Below, piece after piece: positions 10,250 through 20,550 of a stretch of DNA of 64,000 nucleotides (the first letter of the stretch is position 1; every line of letters starts with the position of its first letter). The notes under the pieces are model-generated. The model saw only the letters and a list, made by a program, of their open reading frames with translations. It searched no databases and was not told where the DNA came from. A program made the position numbers and the translations under genes. Source of the DNA: Actinomucor elegans (taxonomy: Eukaryota; Mucoromycota; Mucoromycetes; Mucorales; Mucoraceae). The DNA lies in contig JAMSLZ010000004.1 in assembly GCA_026027325.1 (NCBI GenBank), forward strand, positions 620,001-684,000, written 5' to 3'.

Positions 10250-11360
10250 CTATTGGTTTAATTTACGGAAAAGATCTCTACCAGCGGAAATGATATCACT
10301 TGCTTCTTCGATTGAGAGCTTCTCCTTCGTAACCAACTGTATAAAAAGCGCCATGTCTTCCTGTTCCCTACGTTCTGAAGCTGCTCTATCTTCGCGCTCT
10401 TTAGTATAAGCAGCTTGCTCCTTCTCAAATTCAAGTTTTTCTTTCATCAAGGCAAGAAAATCTTGATCGGATTGGGTCAGATGCTCTTGAACGCTCTTGC
10501 TGGTAGCCTTTTGCTTTCCTTTATCACGCTTAACCTTTTTAGGAGGAGTAGAACCAAAAGGCAGGCTCTCTTCGTTTTCTCGGCTACGAATTAAAGAATT
10601 CACAACAGAACTAGTATTAGTGCTAGATGAACCTTCTTCTTCGAAAGGAGGCAAGTTCATACCAACCAATGATGAGTTTGTGTCATTGCTTAAATCATCA
10701 AGGTAAACCAAAGGCAAAGTATCGTTACTATTATCTTCATCAGCAATCAAAACATCACTATCTTTACCAGTAGAGTACAGATCAAGATCATGCGCAGTGC
10801 TTTTTCCGCCAACTTCAAGCGCTCTACTAGCATGATGACGCTGATGATCGAAGTTGGCCCCTTCCAGTATTTCTAGTGAACGGTTGTTCTTTGTTGTTAT
10901 GGGTAGAGGCAACAGATATTTCATCCGTTTTCGAATCACCCTTGAACTTATAAAGTTTTTCAAAGCCGTGGCATATCCGTTGTAATTGTTGCTCTTTAGT
11001 TTCGCCTTCCAAATCACCAAATCCTGTTTGCCTGTATTTCAATTTATGAGCGGCAGCATAGTTCTTCATAATCGAATATATCTTTGTGCGAATATCGAAC
11101 TTGTTTCTTGAGCGAACACCCTTAGACTGGAAATATAGTAAAGCTCTATCAATGACATCGGATTTCCTTCTTCCTTCTGTAGCAGAGCCAATAAGTTTCT
11201 TACGGTTGTCAGCCCCAGTCTCAGTCTTCTGGTCCCAGATGGCGAGTTCTCTACCCCCATCTTGAAGCAGAAACTCCAGAAGACGATCATAGGAACTTAG
11301 ATTGTCTTCACTTTCTTCATCAACTGAATACCAACGGCTATAGGTCTTCTTAGGTGGCAT
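10250..11360 (-). pseudogene. Harbinger partner gene, Myb/SANT-like DNA-binding protein
   Basis: PIF/Harbinger elements pair the transposase with a Myb-like protein that binds DNA and helps import the transposase into the nucleus. This minus-strand gene begins MPPKKTYSRWYSVDEE at 11360. Its N-terminal third has tryptophans and basic helices like a SANT/trihelix domain, followed by an acidic-serine linker, a basic patch KKVKRDKGKQKA and a long charged C-terminal helix rich in E, K and R (about 10270-10480). Two overlapping frames cover it: the first stops at 10827 and the second continues to 10250. Either one base has been lost or gained near 10830-11000, or there is an intron I cannot define. 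The domain call is by general shape only. Confidence 0.5.
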
Positions 11361-12122
11361 ATTAATATAAAAGAATGAAAGATAAAAACTTAAGTTATTA
11401 TCCAGTTAGTTTTTACCACTTGCATTTATACTTTCAAAAGAAACCATTCTCTAATACTAGCATTCTGAATGGCTTAAAATATGGCTCAATATATGTGCCT
11501 TGCATTATATTTGTCAATTGATTCAACTGGATTCCAGTCTCTAATGAAATTGACAGATATGGAGGGGACTCATTTATAAAAAGTATATTTTAAGTATGAT
11601 TGGCTTTTATTTTAACTACCGACATTTTATATATATAAAAAAAATAATAAATGAAACCACCTGTTGTATTCCACCTACTATTTTGCATCGACATAATAGT
11701 AAGGAATCAACTGTTCATTTATGTCATACACGGACTCTATCTGATAACCCAATCAGATTAACGAGGCCTGCATAAATACAAGCGATGTGTCATCCTTAGA
11801 ACTATTAGCCAATAATCCTTACAAGAAACACGCGGCATCATACTATCGAGTAGTATCGAGTGTATCTCAAGATAAGACCTGAATATCGAATAACGCGTGG
11901 GTTATACAATTACAACAATGCGTGGTTGAAAGGCTTATTAGTGGCTGCTGGGATTGGACTCCGTTGTACGGCCATGCGTGCTGATAGATATTGAATGCTA
12001 CACTATTAAGCTCTGATGAAATGTATATAAAGAAGACTTGATTTTGAATTGTGAATAAACATTAGAATAACTTTTACTATCAGGATAGCTGATTCCATTT
12101 ACTGTCTATTCTTTTATTATTG
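11361..12122. other. Gene-free AT-rich stretch
   Basis: I see no supportable gene. A TATATAAAGAAGACTTG segment near 12025 resembles an LTR promoter, so part of this could be an unrecognised solo LTR, but I found no matching copy or terminal repeats in the window. Confidence 0.4.
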
Positions 12123-12924
12123 TACTGTATGCGAAAAAAGGGTTTCAATGTTTTATAAATTAACCTTTTTCTCTTTACACAGCTGTCTAAAATAAAACTA
12201 TGCGGTTGATGTTAGTATCAATAGAGGGCTAAAACTTTGGCCTTTTTTCCTATAGGTTTTCCTTTATTGCGAACTCTATTTAACACTACGGAGCTAAGGC
12301 GAATTTGAGAAATTTTGATTTTTTGATTTTTCAAAATTCGTCATTACTTAGCGTCGCATAAAATTATTTTAAATTGAGCTATCGAAGAAATTTAAAACAT
12401 GTTCCAAAACAATGGGACGTTCTTTATGAATAGGAAAATTAAAATAAAGAATAAAAGAAGCTGGCTCGTCCTGTCCAAATTGAATATTTTCATCACTTTT
12501 TTTTTTATAAAAAAATTAACATCATGATTCGTTCTATTACTAAAGATAAGCAAGACACTCTCAAGTCACTGTTGTCAACAAACACTCCATACTCAAGAAT
12601 CCAGAAACAACTACCAAATATTTCTCTAGCCACTATTAGTAGATATAAAGCAAAGTTTTTTCCTACTACGAAGCCTGCTATCACTGGAAGGCCATGTTCA
12701 ATAAGCAATACAACAAAGAAATAGATTCGAAATACAGTGGGTGGAAAAATGGTTCGGGTGTTTTCCAAAATTTTATATAATCTGGAATAAAACAAGAACT
12801 ATTAATCTGATCAATGTAAAACTAACTTTGTTAGAAAGCTGAAGCCAATATCAATTATATGCCGGAATATGATATCCCTATATTAGCGGAGATTTATTTA
12901 AATTGAGATTAAAAAAATAGTATA

Positions 12925-14191
12925 CACCCGAACCATTTTTCAGGGTCGATGCTAATCATAGCTAGTACTTCGTATATCCACCTTTTGCTTTAATAACTGC
13001 TTCGATTCTTTTTGGCATACTATCAATATACTTTTGGCAATCCTCTTTTGTAAAAGTATCCCATTCTTTTTCAACTCTTTCCCACAAATCATGGACTCCT
13101 TTGGCCCTATCCGGATAAGCGCTAAGTTTGAGCTTTAGGTGATGCCAAACATGCTCGATTGGATTTAAATCAGGGCTTTGGGGTGGCCAACTATATGTCC
13201 AATCAATGTTAAAACCATTGTCCTTGAACCATTGCTTTGTAGCCTTGGCAGTATGCTTTGGGTCCTTGTCTTGTTGGAAGTAGACTTCTTTGGGGTCATA
13301 TCCATACCACTCCATGGTGTCCTTTAAAGTTGTCTCTAGGATATGGATGTAGTCCTCCTTCTTCATAGTACCATCAAATATTTGGCAGGCATATCCAGGA
13401 CCATCGTAAGTGATGCAACCCCACATCATTAAGCTTCCACCACCATGCTTAACAGTAAGATCCAAATGATGGAACTGGAGCTTATCATCAGGTCTTCTCC
13501 AGAAATACTTGCAGCCGTCGGAGCCCCAAACATTGATCTTGGTCTCGTCGGAGAAAATCATTCGCCTCCAGTCATCGCTAGTCCAACTTCTATGGGCTTT
13601 GGCCCAGTTTAACCTTTGAACCATGTGCTTTTTGCTAAGGAAAGGTTTTTTTTTTTTATCTCGGCTTGAAAATCCATCGATCTGAGCAACTTCAAGCATC
13701 CAGAGTAGCTTATTTTCATTCCTAGATCATCAAGGTGCCTTTCTACATCCTTGGCAGTTTTAAAAGTTCCAAGTATAAGCTTCCTGCGAATGTAATTGCG
13801 ACTTGTAGCATTTACAATGGCATGGCGACCAGATGGCAATGGCTTCATTTCTGGAAACCACTTGCGTTTATAACTATTGATCGTAGTTTTTTTGACTCCA
13901 GGGATACGCTTCATGATTTGGGAGTAAGAATAGCCAGATTCCAACAAGTTTTTGATGTTGTTTTGAGTATCTTTGGGAATGCAGCGTGTCATAGTTGAAA
14001 AGTGAAAAAATTGAAAATTGGTGAGCTTATCTCTCAGCAAAAACGCTTCTTTTTATACTTTTTTTAAATTTGAGACGCAACATAGTGATTATTAATCACA
14101 AATATTAATTAGTAATCCATTGGGGCCTTTTTATCCTGAGATTTCTAGAAGTTTCGATTTCTAAGCTTGACCCTGAAAAATGGTTCGGGTG
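12925..14191 (-). mobile_element. Inner Tc1/mariner element
   Basis: This 1267-bp element is bounded by CACCCGAACCATTTTTCAGG and its reverse complement, with TA on both outer sides (12923-12924 and 14192-14193). It contains one transposase gene on minus. Ends and gene together make a near-complete mariner nested in the shell. Confidence 0.85.
12962..13992 (-). pseudogene. Inner mariner transposase (DD37E), one homopolymer frameshift
   Basis: This cut-and-paste transposase of about 343 codons acts in the nucleus on its own TIRs. I start it at the ATG at 13992 because MTRCIPKDTQNNIKNLL aligns with the start of the outer copy; a longer upstream frame exists. The N-terminal helix-turn-helix (GYSYSQIMKRIPG) is followed by the catalytic core: FSDETKINVWG, FQQDKDPKHT and PPQSPDLNPIEH, with 37 residues between the second D and the E. 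The only lesion I see is a frame change at a 12-base A run (T12 at 13646-13657 on plus), where one base is gained or lost. It could be an assembly error or a slippage site. Confidence 0.88.
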
Positions 14192-15480
14192 TACCTTATA
14201 TTTTTACTCTCTGATATATACGAACTCAGTTATCCAATCAGTGCAAAATTAAGAAAATGCATTAATAATAGTTTGTGCTTTCTAATAAAGCTAGTTTGGC
14301 GTTGATAGGATTCGTAGTTCCCTGTATATTCCTTTTTTTGTAAAATTTTGGAAAACACCCGAACCATTTTTCCACCCACTGTAAGATGAAAGCTGGTCAA
14401 TTCAAATCACCACAAGATAAAAAGGCTTATCTTATTTCAGTTGGAATTAATATGACAATCAGGAACATTCAGTTAATGCTTCATTCTATGGGCTTCAAAG
14501 CAAAAAGAAAACAGGAGTCTAATTTCATCTCCGAAAGCAATAGAAAAAAGCGACTTGCGTGGGCTAAACAACATAGGGTGTTAGCCAAGGACAACTGGCG
14601 TAAGTGGATATGTTCAGACAAAACAAAGGTTAACATTTGGGCTTCAGACGGTATTAAGTACTATTGGTCTCAGCTAAATGATGTTGTTCGCCCTCACTAT
14701 TTAGATCTCCAAATTCAGTAGGAAGGGGGTAGTGTCATGTTTTGGACTTGTATAACAGCGAAAGGCCCTGGTTATATGGTACTACAATCATTGAAGGCTC
14801 GATAAATTCATCTTTGTACGTTGAAATACTTCAGTCATCACTTAAAGATACCTTAGACTATTATGAGTTGGATTCAAAACATGTTCGTTTTCAACGAGAC
14901 AAGGCCACTCCTCATAGATCAACTATTGCTAAAAAGTTGTTTCCCAAAAACAAGTTCAATGTGGACCAAATTTATAACTGGCCACCACAAAGCCCGGATT
15001 TGAACCCAATTGAACATATGTGGCACCAATTGGAAAACCGTTTGGGACAGTACCCAACTAAACCTCATACTGTAGAAGAACTAGAAAAGAGGATCAATAT
15101 AGAGTGGTATAAATTTACTAAGGAGGACTGCCTGAAATATATTGATAGCATGCCTGGTAGAATTGAAGCTGTTATAAAAAGTAAAGGTCAACAAACAAAT
15201 TATTAATTTTTTTTCCGTAATTTTTAGCAAGCTTAATTTTTTACTTTTTAACTTTATACTTATATAAGTACTAATAAACTTTTGTTTGTTAAGAACAAAG
15301 CATATATCATCTGAAAGCCCTTCATTTCTTCTACAACTTTCTCTAAGTAACATGTTTGTTTTATAGAGTTATAAGCTGCTTATATGATGAAATATTCAAA
15401 ATTGGAAAACATTGAAACCCTTTTTTCGCATACAGTATTTAAAAAAGTATCAAACATTTGAACAGTTTTGCGAGTCACTG

Positions 15481-16002
15481 TAACACACGACCAGTGTCAA
15501 CACCAGCGCGACGTAACCGAGAGCGGACTTCAGTACGATCAAGTTTGCGGGATCGACCAAGATAAACATAGGTAAAACCCTGAGGACCCTGGGCCTCAAG
15601 GGTTTTGAAGGCGCGAGCAGCGGCTATACGTTTCTTTAGCGAAACGGCAGCAGGGCGAGAGGGGCGGCTGTCCTTTTTTACAGCGGCTGCAGCAATGGCA
15701 GCGAAAGACCGGGCACCATTTTTTTCCTGGGCGGGAGAAGCGACATCCTGCGGTGGACTACGAGCGGTGGCAGCAGAGAGTTGTGCTCGAAGTTGGTTAT
15801 TTTCATTAACCAGAGCCTGGTTTTCGGTTTTGAGTCCAAGAATCTCATTTTTCAAGGTCTGGAGCTCTTCAAATAATGTTTGATGTTGTTGCACTTGCTG
15901 AACAAGTGAAAAAACCATTTGCTGTAGCTGCTGGAACTGCATTGGCTGTTGCATTTGGTCCATTGAGCCAGATGGCTCAGATGCATGTTGAACATTGGAC
16001 AT
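15481..16002 (-). pseudogene. LINE K ORF1, N-terminal half
   Basis: This is the N-terminal 174 codons of the LINE RNA-binding protein described at 33590-34549. It starts MSNVQHASEPSGSM, carries the glutamine-rich coiled coil and the alanine/lysine-rich linker, and is cut at the GRVL codons by a foreign junction. The C-terminal half is missing. Confidence 0.9.
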
Positions 16003-16169
16003 TTCGAAATGGAGAAAAATTCAAGATGTCGAAAGCTTGATGGAATGTTCTGAAAAAAAAACTGCAGATAGTACTCGGCGAGGCGAAGATGGATGTATTG
16101 TAGTTGTTGAGATATTCGGCTTTGAAAATGTGGATTTTTGAAAAAAGTTTTCAAAAGCGAAAGAAGAGT
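15481..16169 (-). mobile_element. LINE unit K, 5' end only
   Basis: This is the 5' 689 bp of a LINE (5' UTR and the first half of ORF1), nearly identical to 34026-34738 and 56519-57207. It breaks off at 15481 against 45 bp of non-LINE sequence next to the mariner. Its 5' end abuts the 3' end of unit N. Confidence 0.9.
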
Positions 16170-16193
16170 GGGGATGTAGCTCAGTTTAAAGAT
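16170..16193. other. tRNA-Ala-like block at LINE K/N junction
   Basis: GGGGATGTAGCTCAGTTTAA followed by AGATT resembles the first ~16 nt of a tRNA-Ala gene (acceptor strand plus the A-box TAGCTCAG), but the rest of a tRNA does not follow. The same block sits at 34739, 37061 and 57208, always exactly between the 5' end of one LINE and the 3' end of the next. Confidence 0.85.
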
Positions 16194-16497
16194 TATATTT
16201 TATTAATAAGTAGTTATATGGGCAAACTCTATAGAGCATCTAGCCTAACTATATGAAAAGTGTTTAAAGTAAACATAGAAAAAAGTATAAAAAACCCTGA
16301 GACCCACAAGGGAGAAAAAGGTTGAAGACAAGAGAGAGAACCAGTAGATTATTGCAGCTCTGAGTGATCCAAAAGGCAAGCCAACAGCTGGGAACTTTGA
16401 TAATCACTTACCACCGTGGCTGCGCAGTTGAAAGACAAACAGGCTGGTTCATCAATAGAACAGAGAGAAAGAGTGGCTCAATAAACCAAGGAGAGGT

Positions 16498-18266
16498 TTA
16501 TATAGTAGGAGTAGCAGCAAACCAGGCATCACCAGGGAGAAACGATCCAATAACTTACTATTATTCTTGTTTTTTTCTATTTCAATTTCGCAACGGAACG
16601 AAATCCCGACTTACGATAATTTTTTTCTTTAAAAATTAAATAAAAAGCACGTAGTAAGTTACAACTTACAACTTTATTTAGATTATTAATTATATTATAT
16701 TATTTAAATTTACCAAAACATTTGAAGATAAGAATTATTTTAAATATTAGATATTAAATATTATAAATTATATTAAATATAAATATAAACGTTTCTCAGG
16801 ATCTGGATCTGGAGCGATAGCAGCAAGAGGATGACACAGCGTGTCAATCACATAGAGAACCTCAAGGAGTGCAGACCAGAAAGGCGGTGGACCATTGGAT
16901 GCTTTCAAGGGCAACAAGTTCAGGGCATGATCAATGCGATTGACATCTGGCGGAGCAGCAGGTAATTGGCACAGAAGGCGAGGATCAATGCCACGGCAAT
17001 TGAACACAAAGTGATCTCGAGAGAGCCGGCAACCAGTGAAACAAGGACACAATTCATCACGGTTAGCGAAACGGCCTAACCGCCATCGAACAAGACGACT
17101 GCGAGCAGCGCGAGTCATAGGCAGGTACAGTATTGGATCAGGCTTTGAAGTAGAGGGCCGACAAGCACGCAAAAGAACCGATTTACCAGTGTGGGCAGCA
17201 GCAGCCATTTGCTTGTCAAAGAGATCTTGCCAGTAGCCAGAGAACCAGGACTTGAGACGAGAGGCTGTAGGTACAGGATTGGGCAATGCCATATACATAG
17301 GATTGAGGTATAGAAGCTTGTTCAATCGAGTGTAGCCAAGACCAGAAGGAGAATTGTCTCGAGAAGAGTTCAGCAATGATATCAAGCAATCATCCGGAAG
17401 CCATTGCGATCGTAGGGCATACTTGGTAACCAGGACATTGTATCGATGCTTCATGGAAGGGATACAAGTGATGTGCTTCGTGACATTGAACCATCGGGAG
17501 CCAACAAACATACCAACTAACCGGTTCTGAAGGTTATCCAAAGCAGTAAAGTCAGCAGCAGAGAGCCTAGATATAGCAAGACCGTACTCAAACTTGGGCC
17601 GAATGAAGGTAGTATATAACCGAGAACAGAGCAAGAGAGAGAAGCCATTGCGGTTGACACCAACCGAATTCAGTAGAGCCATGGTTTTGACTGCACCACC
17701 AGACCGTTTAGCCAAGATACCCGGACCATCAAGACCTTTTTTGTTGAATGGCATACCAAGATACGTGAACTCATTCACTGCAGGCAGAGGAACATCATAG
17801 AGACTCAGTCTAAAGTTGGTAGACGTAGAGGAGGTCACAGAAGGAGCGTTCAGGACAGCACACTTGGTTGGATTCCAACGATAGCCCAGTACTCTTGAAT
17901 GGTCAGCAGCTAGATTCAACATATTTTGCACCTCATGTTTGGAACCAAAGATCGCCACATCGTCGGCAAACAGAAGACAGTTAATGACCACAGCCTCAGT
18001 AGATCCAGGAGGAGACACCACAGCAGTAGTATCCGAAGCTTCAGACCGAAGGAGCTCGGGCAAGGAGTTGATGTATAAAGAATACAAGTGAGGACTCAAC
18101 ACCGAACCTTGGAGTACACCAGTGGCAGGAGAGAAAGAGGAAGAGATGTGGTTGGCAATCAACACGGAGATGGATACATCATCAAATAGATTGACTAGCA
18201 GACCAAGGAGAGGACGAGGCAGAGATGAGTTCTCAAGAGCATTCCAGATCACACGTCGATCAACAG
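16498..18266 (-). pseudogene. LINE N ORF2, C-terminal part
   Basis: This is the 3' part of the LINE endonuclease/reverse transcriptase described fully at 57538-60939. It contains RT motifs from GVLQGSVLSP and FADD onward, the thumb, and the C-terminal CPCF...H...C zinc-binding cluster near 17030. The MITE at 16537-16797 displaces the last dozen codons, and Gypsy A2 cuts the gene at 18266. The N-terminal part resumes at 31764 after a 61-bp loss. Confidence 0.9.
16537..16797. mobile_element. Small MITE-like insertion in LINE ORF2
   Basis: This 261-bp AT-rich insert has short terminal inverted repeats GAGAAACG/CGTTTCTC and is flanked by AGG on both sides (16534-16536 and 16798-16800). The uninterrupted LINE R reads straight through (ATCACCAGGATCTGG). 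It holds no gene. A block within it (about 16615-16672, around GCACGTAGTAAGTTA) recurs near 36370-36440. Confidence 0.75.
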
Positions 18267-18630
18267 TGTTATATCGAATATAATAAAGACTGTAAAAATA
18301 ACCAGACTGATAAAACGAATTGATTTATTAAAGCATTAAAATGATGAGCTATTTATACAAAATTGAAGTTCGGATTTAACTTGATATTATAGACGATTGC
18401 GTTAGTCAAAGACTGTGCTCATGGAGTTAACAAGGATTTATAGTAATCCATTCTAGTACGACTTTATATTCGGTGATAGATAGTTTATGAAGGTTAGTTG
18501 CACTAAGCATTGATTTCCATATATATCTCTTAACCGACGTTACAAAGCTGTCAAAGCACAAGCTGAGTATAAGCATTGTCGAACATTAACCTGATTGGTG
18601 ACGGACACTGAACAAGTCATGTTTACAACA
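18267..18630 (-). repeat. Gypsy A2 3' LTR
   Basis: This is a 364-bp LTR in reverse, followed inward by the reversed polypurine tract TTGCCCCCTTCT. It is the partner of 31400-31763. Confidence 0.93.
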
Positions 18631-18935
18631 TTGCCCCCTTCTAGACAGTTGCTTATACTAAGAGTGTTTGCATTGTTACTAGGTGTAGTCTATAATGTGC
18701 ATAAGTTAATAGGAAGTTACATACTTCGGTGCGTGTCCTTTCGCCTTGTAATGAACTGATCGTAGTTATTCCTCGATAAAAACCTTATGTAAAAAACCCG
18801 TAGGATAAAAGTGAAGGAAAAGAAGAATAACAAACAAGACTGTATAGAAAGTCTATGATCTATTGTTGGTTTCTACTGCGTTTGTTTCGAGTAGCTATCT
18901 TACGTGTATTGACTGTCATAGGAGCCTTACGTTTC

Positions 18936-20550
18936 CACTATGGCGAAAATATTGTGTGCTACCCATAATATTATGTGGTAAAACGACGATTTTATTATCA
19001 TTTACCTACTAATACTATAGATTTACCTACTAATAATAATCTGCGAACCAATGAAATTAGAGCAATTATTTTCTATGGCTGCGCAATTAACAGTGCTTTG
19101 CTCATTTATTAGTGGTTACTCCTAATATTAGTGGAAAGCAGACAATAATGTTATGGGTTTAGTCAATATTATAACATAAATTGACAATAAGAAAGAAAAG
19201 CCTGAACTCCATTTTATTTGCAAACAATTTTTATGTATTCTTGTCTTTTGCCGATGAAAGCCAAATCTTGCAAACTTCTTATAAATGAGTACATGAAATT
19301 CTGATGCTTGTACGCAACAACATAATCCTCGTTTATTTTATTTACTAAAATGAACTCTGCTTTTCGTTTCAACGATCTTTTATGTAAATTCCTAGAAACG
19401 TTTAATTTCAACGTTTGTCAAAAATAATGTTGAACAATTGTCTTTCAAATGCGTTTATTATTCGTTGAAAAGTCTCTTATACAGGTCAGGTTGCAAAAAA
19501 TTCTCTTGTAAATTACTCTTTTGGAAACAAGAACGAATCGCTAGTTCCATTTAATAAGCTGAGCACTTTCATTGCCGTGATTTAGCCTTTGGCTAATAGC
19601 TGTGTATTTAAAATGCTGAATGACATTAAGAATGAGCTGCCATTAAGTGTCTAATTTACTCAATTTTATGTTTAGTAAAATTATAGAATAAAGAAAGAAA
19701 GAAAGAAAAAAAGAAAATACATTGCGTTAAAAAAAAAAGAAATACATTGCGTAAAAAAAAAGAAATATATTGCGTAAAAAAAGAGATAAATTATTGTGTA
19801 AAAAAAAAATAGGTCAAGTAGCGATTATTAATTGCCAGTAATCTTAGTCATTATTGCTAGGCGGTTATTTAACTAGATGATTTATTGTCAAAATCATATA
19901 TCCACTTCTCAAACTACAAAAAAACGCGTTCGTTTTTGGACTTTCGAGTAATTGATGATTATGATAGAATTCTTAATGACGATCGAAAGCTTCAAAAACA
20001 TGCACGTTTTTTTAGGTGCTAGAAAACTACAATCGATGAACATTTTTGCTGTCTGTTGGAAAATTAATCCGCATTGCTTGATAATAAACTAATTTTACTA
20101 TAAAGATAAACAAGAGCATTAATCATATTTTACATTTGGTTTTAAAGATTAACTGGAGCAACTAAATAGTCAATTAACATTATTGAATGATGAATATAGA
20201 ACTGTATAACTTGGGTTATCCTGGTTCTATATTTCTGATATTATGAAATAATTTCTTAAACATCAGGGAAATGGGTTAAATTTTTGATTAAGAAATGTTT
20301 TTACATTCTGTTGCAAGATTGCTAATACCTTTCTCTCGAATTAATAACATGATATATAAAAACGAGTTAAATTATCTATAGTTTATATCTACTACAGAAA
20401 GTGTAAATACCTATTTTACTTTTGCTATATTATGATGAAGTCCTTTTGGAGGGAAGCTTTATATTATTTTCGGTGGTTTAAATACATAATCAATTCAGAG
20501 AACAATTTTATTTCAAAATAAAACGCTTTTTGCTCTTGTCTTCATGCTAT
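18936..20550. other. CACTA C left subterminal and non-coding region
   Basis: This region holds the left TIR and several TAATATTA-type motifs (18960-19160), probably transposase-binding subterminal repeats as in other CACTA elements. I see no convincing gene. A 65-codon minus frame at 19214-19411 has no support. Confidence 0.6.
19684..19811 (+). repeat. A-rich tandem repeat
   Basis: This is a run of GAAA repeats followed by about four imperfect copies of a ~27-bp unit containing ATACATTGCGT followed by poly-A. It lies between the left TIR and the transposase stop. Confidence 0.8.

Larger units (their letters stand above)
9090..11360. mobile_element. PIF/Harbinger transposon remnant
   Basis: Two convergent genes typical of PIF/Harbinger elements lie here: a DDE transposase remnant on plus and a Myb/SANT-like partner on minus. 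The left end, with the transposase N-terminus, is missing; a Gypsy A LTR sits there instead. I found no terminal inverted repeats, so the limits are approximate. Bases 9090-9272 and 9866-10249 contain no gene I can support. Confidence 0.65.
12735..14381. mobile_element. MITE-like TA-flanked shell with long TIRs
   Basis: Terminal inverted repeats of about 40 bp begin CAGTGGGTGGAAAAATGGTT at 12735 and mirror to 14381, flanked by TA on both sides. About 190 bp of non-coding sequence lies on each side of the inner mariner. With that removed, the shell is a roughly 380-bp non-autonomous mariner-type element. It shares the GGTTCGGGTG core with the inner element's ends. Confidence 0.8.
12524..15206 (+). 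pseudogene. Outer mariner transposase, broken
   Basis: This transposase is split by the nested element at 12735-14383. The first part (12524-12724) is a helix-turn-helix DNA-binding region beginning MIRSITKDKQDTLKSLL. The second (14386-15206) has the catalytic core: CSDKTKVNIW, FQRDKATPH and PPQSPDLNPIEH, with 37 residues between the second aspartate and the glutamate (DD37E). It carries in-frame TAG stops at 12722 and 14719 and a frame change near 14775-14790, besides the insertion. It is closely related in layout to the inner transposase at 12962-13992, which helps fix the start at 12524. It is non-functional. Confidence 0.87.
12125..15435 (+). mobile_element. Outer Tc1/mariner element (relic)
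   Basis: Terminal inverted repeats are CTGTATGCGAAAAAAGGGTT at 12125 and its reverse complement ending at 15435, about 30 bp each, flanked by TA (12123-12124 and 15436-15437) as expected for Tc1/mariner. Without the nested insert (12735-14383) it is about 1.66 kb, the usual size. Its transposase is broken. Confidence 0.88.

Noticed and set aside
16170..16193. A complete tRNA gene at the LINE junctions
   Set aside because: Only the first ~16 nt resemble a tRNA. No anticodon arm, B-box (GGTTCGA) or 3' acceptor strand follows within 80 nt at any of the four sites.
19214..19411. 65-codon minus frame in CACTA C left region
   Set aside because: It has no counterpart in D, no motif and no splice link to the transposase.
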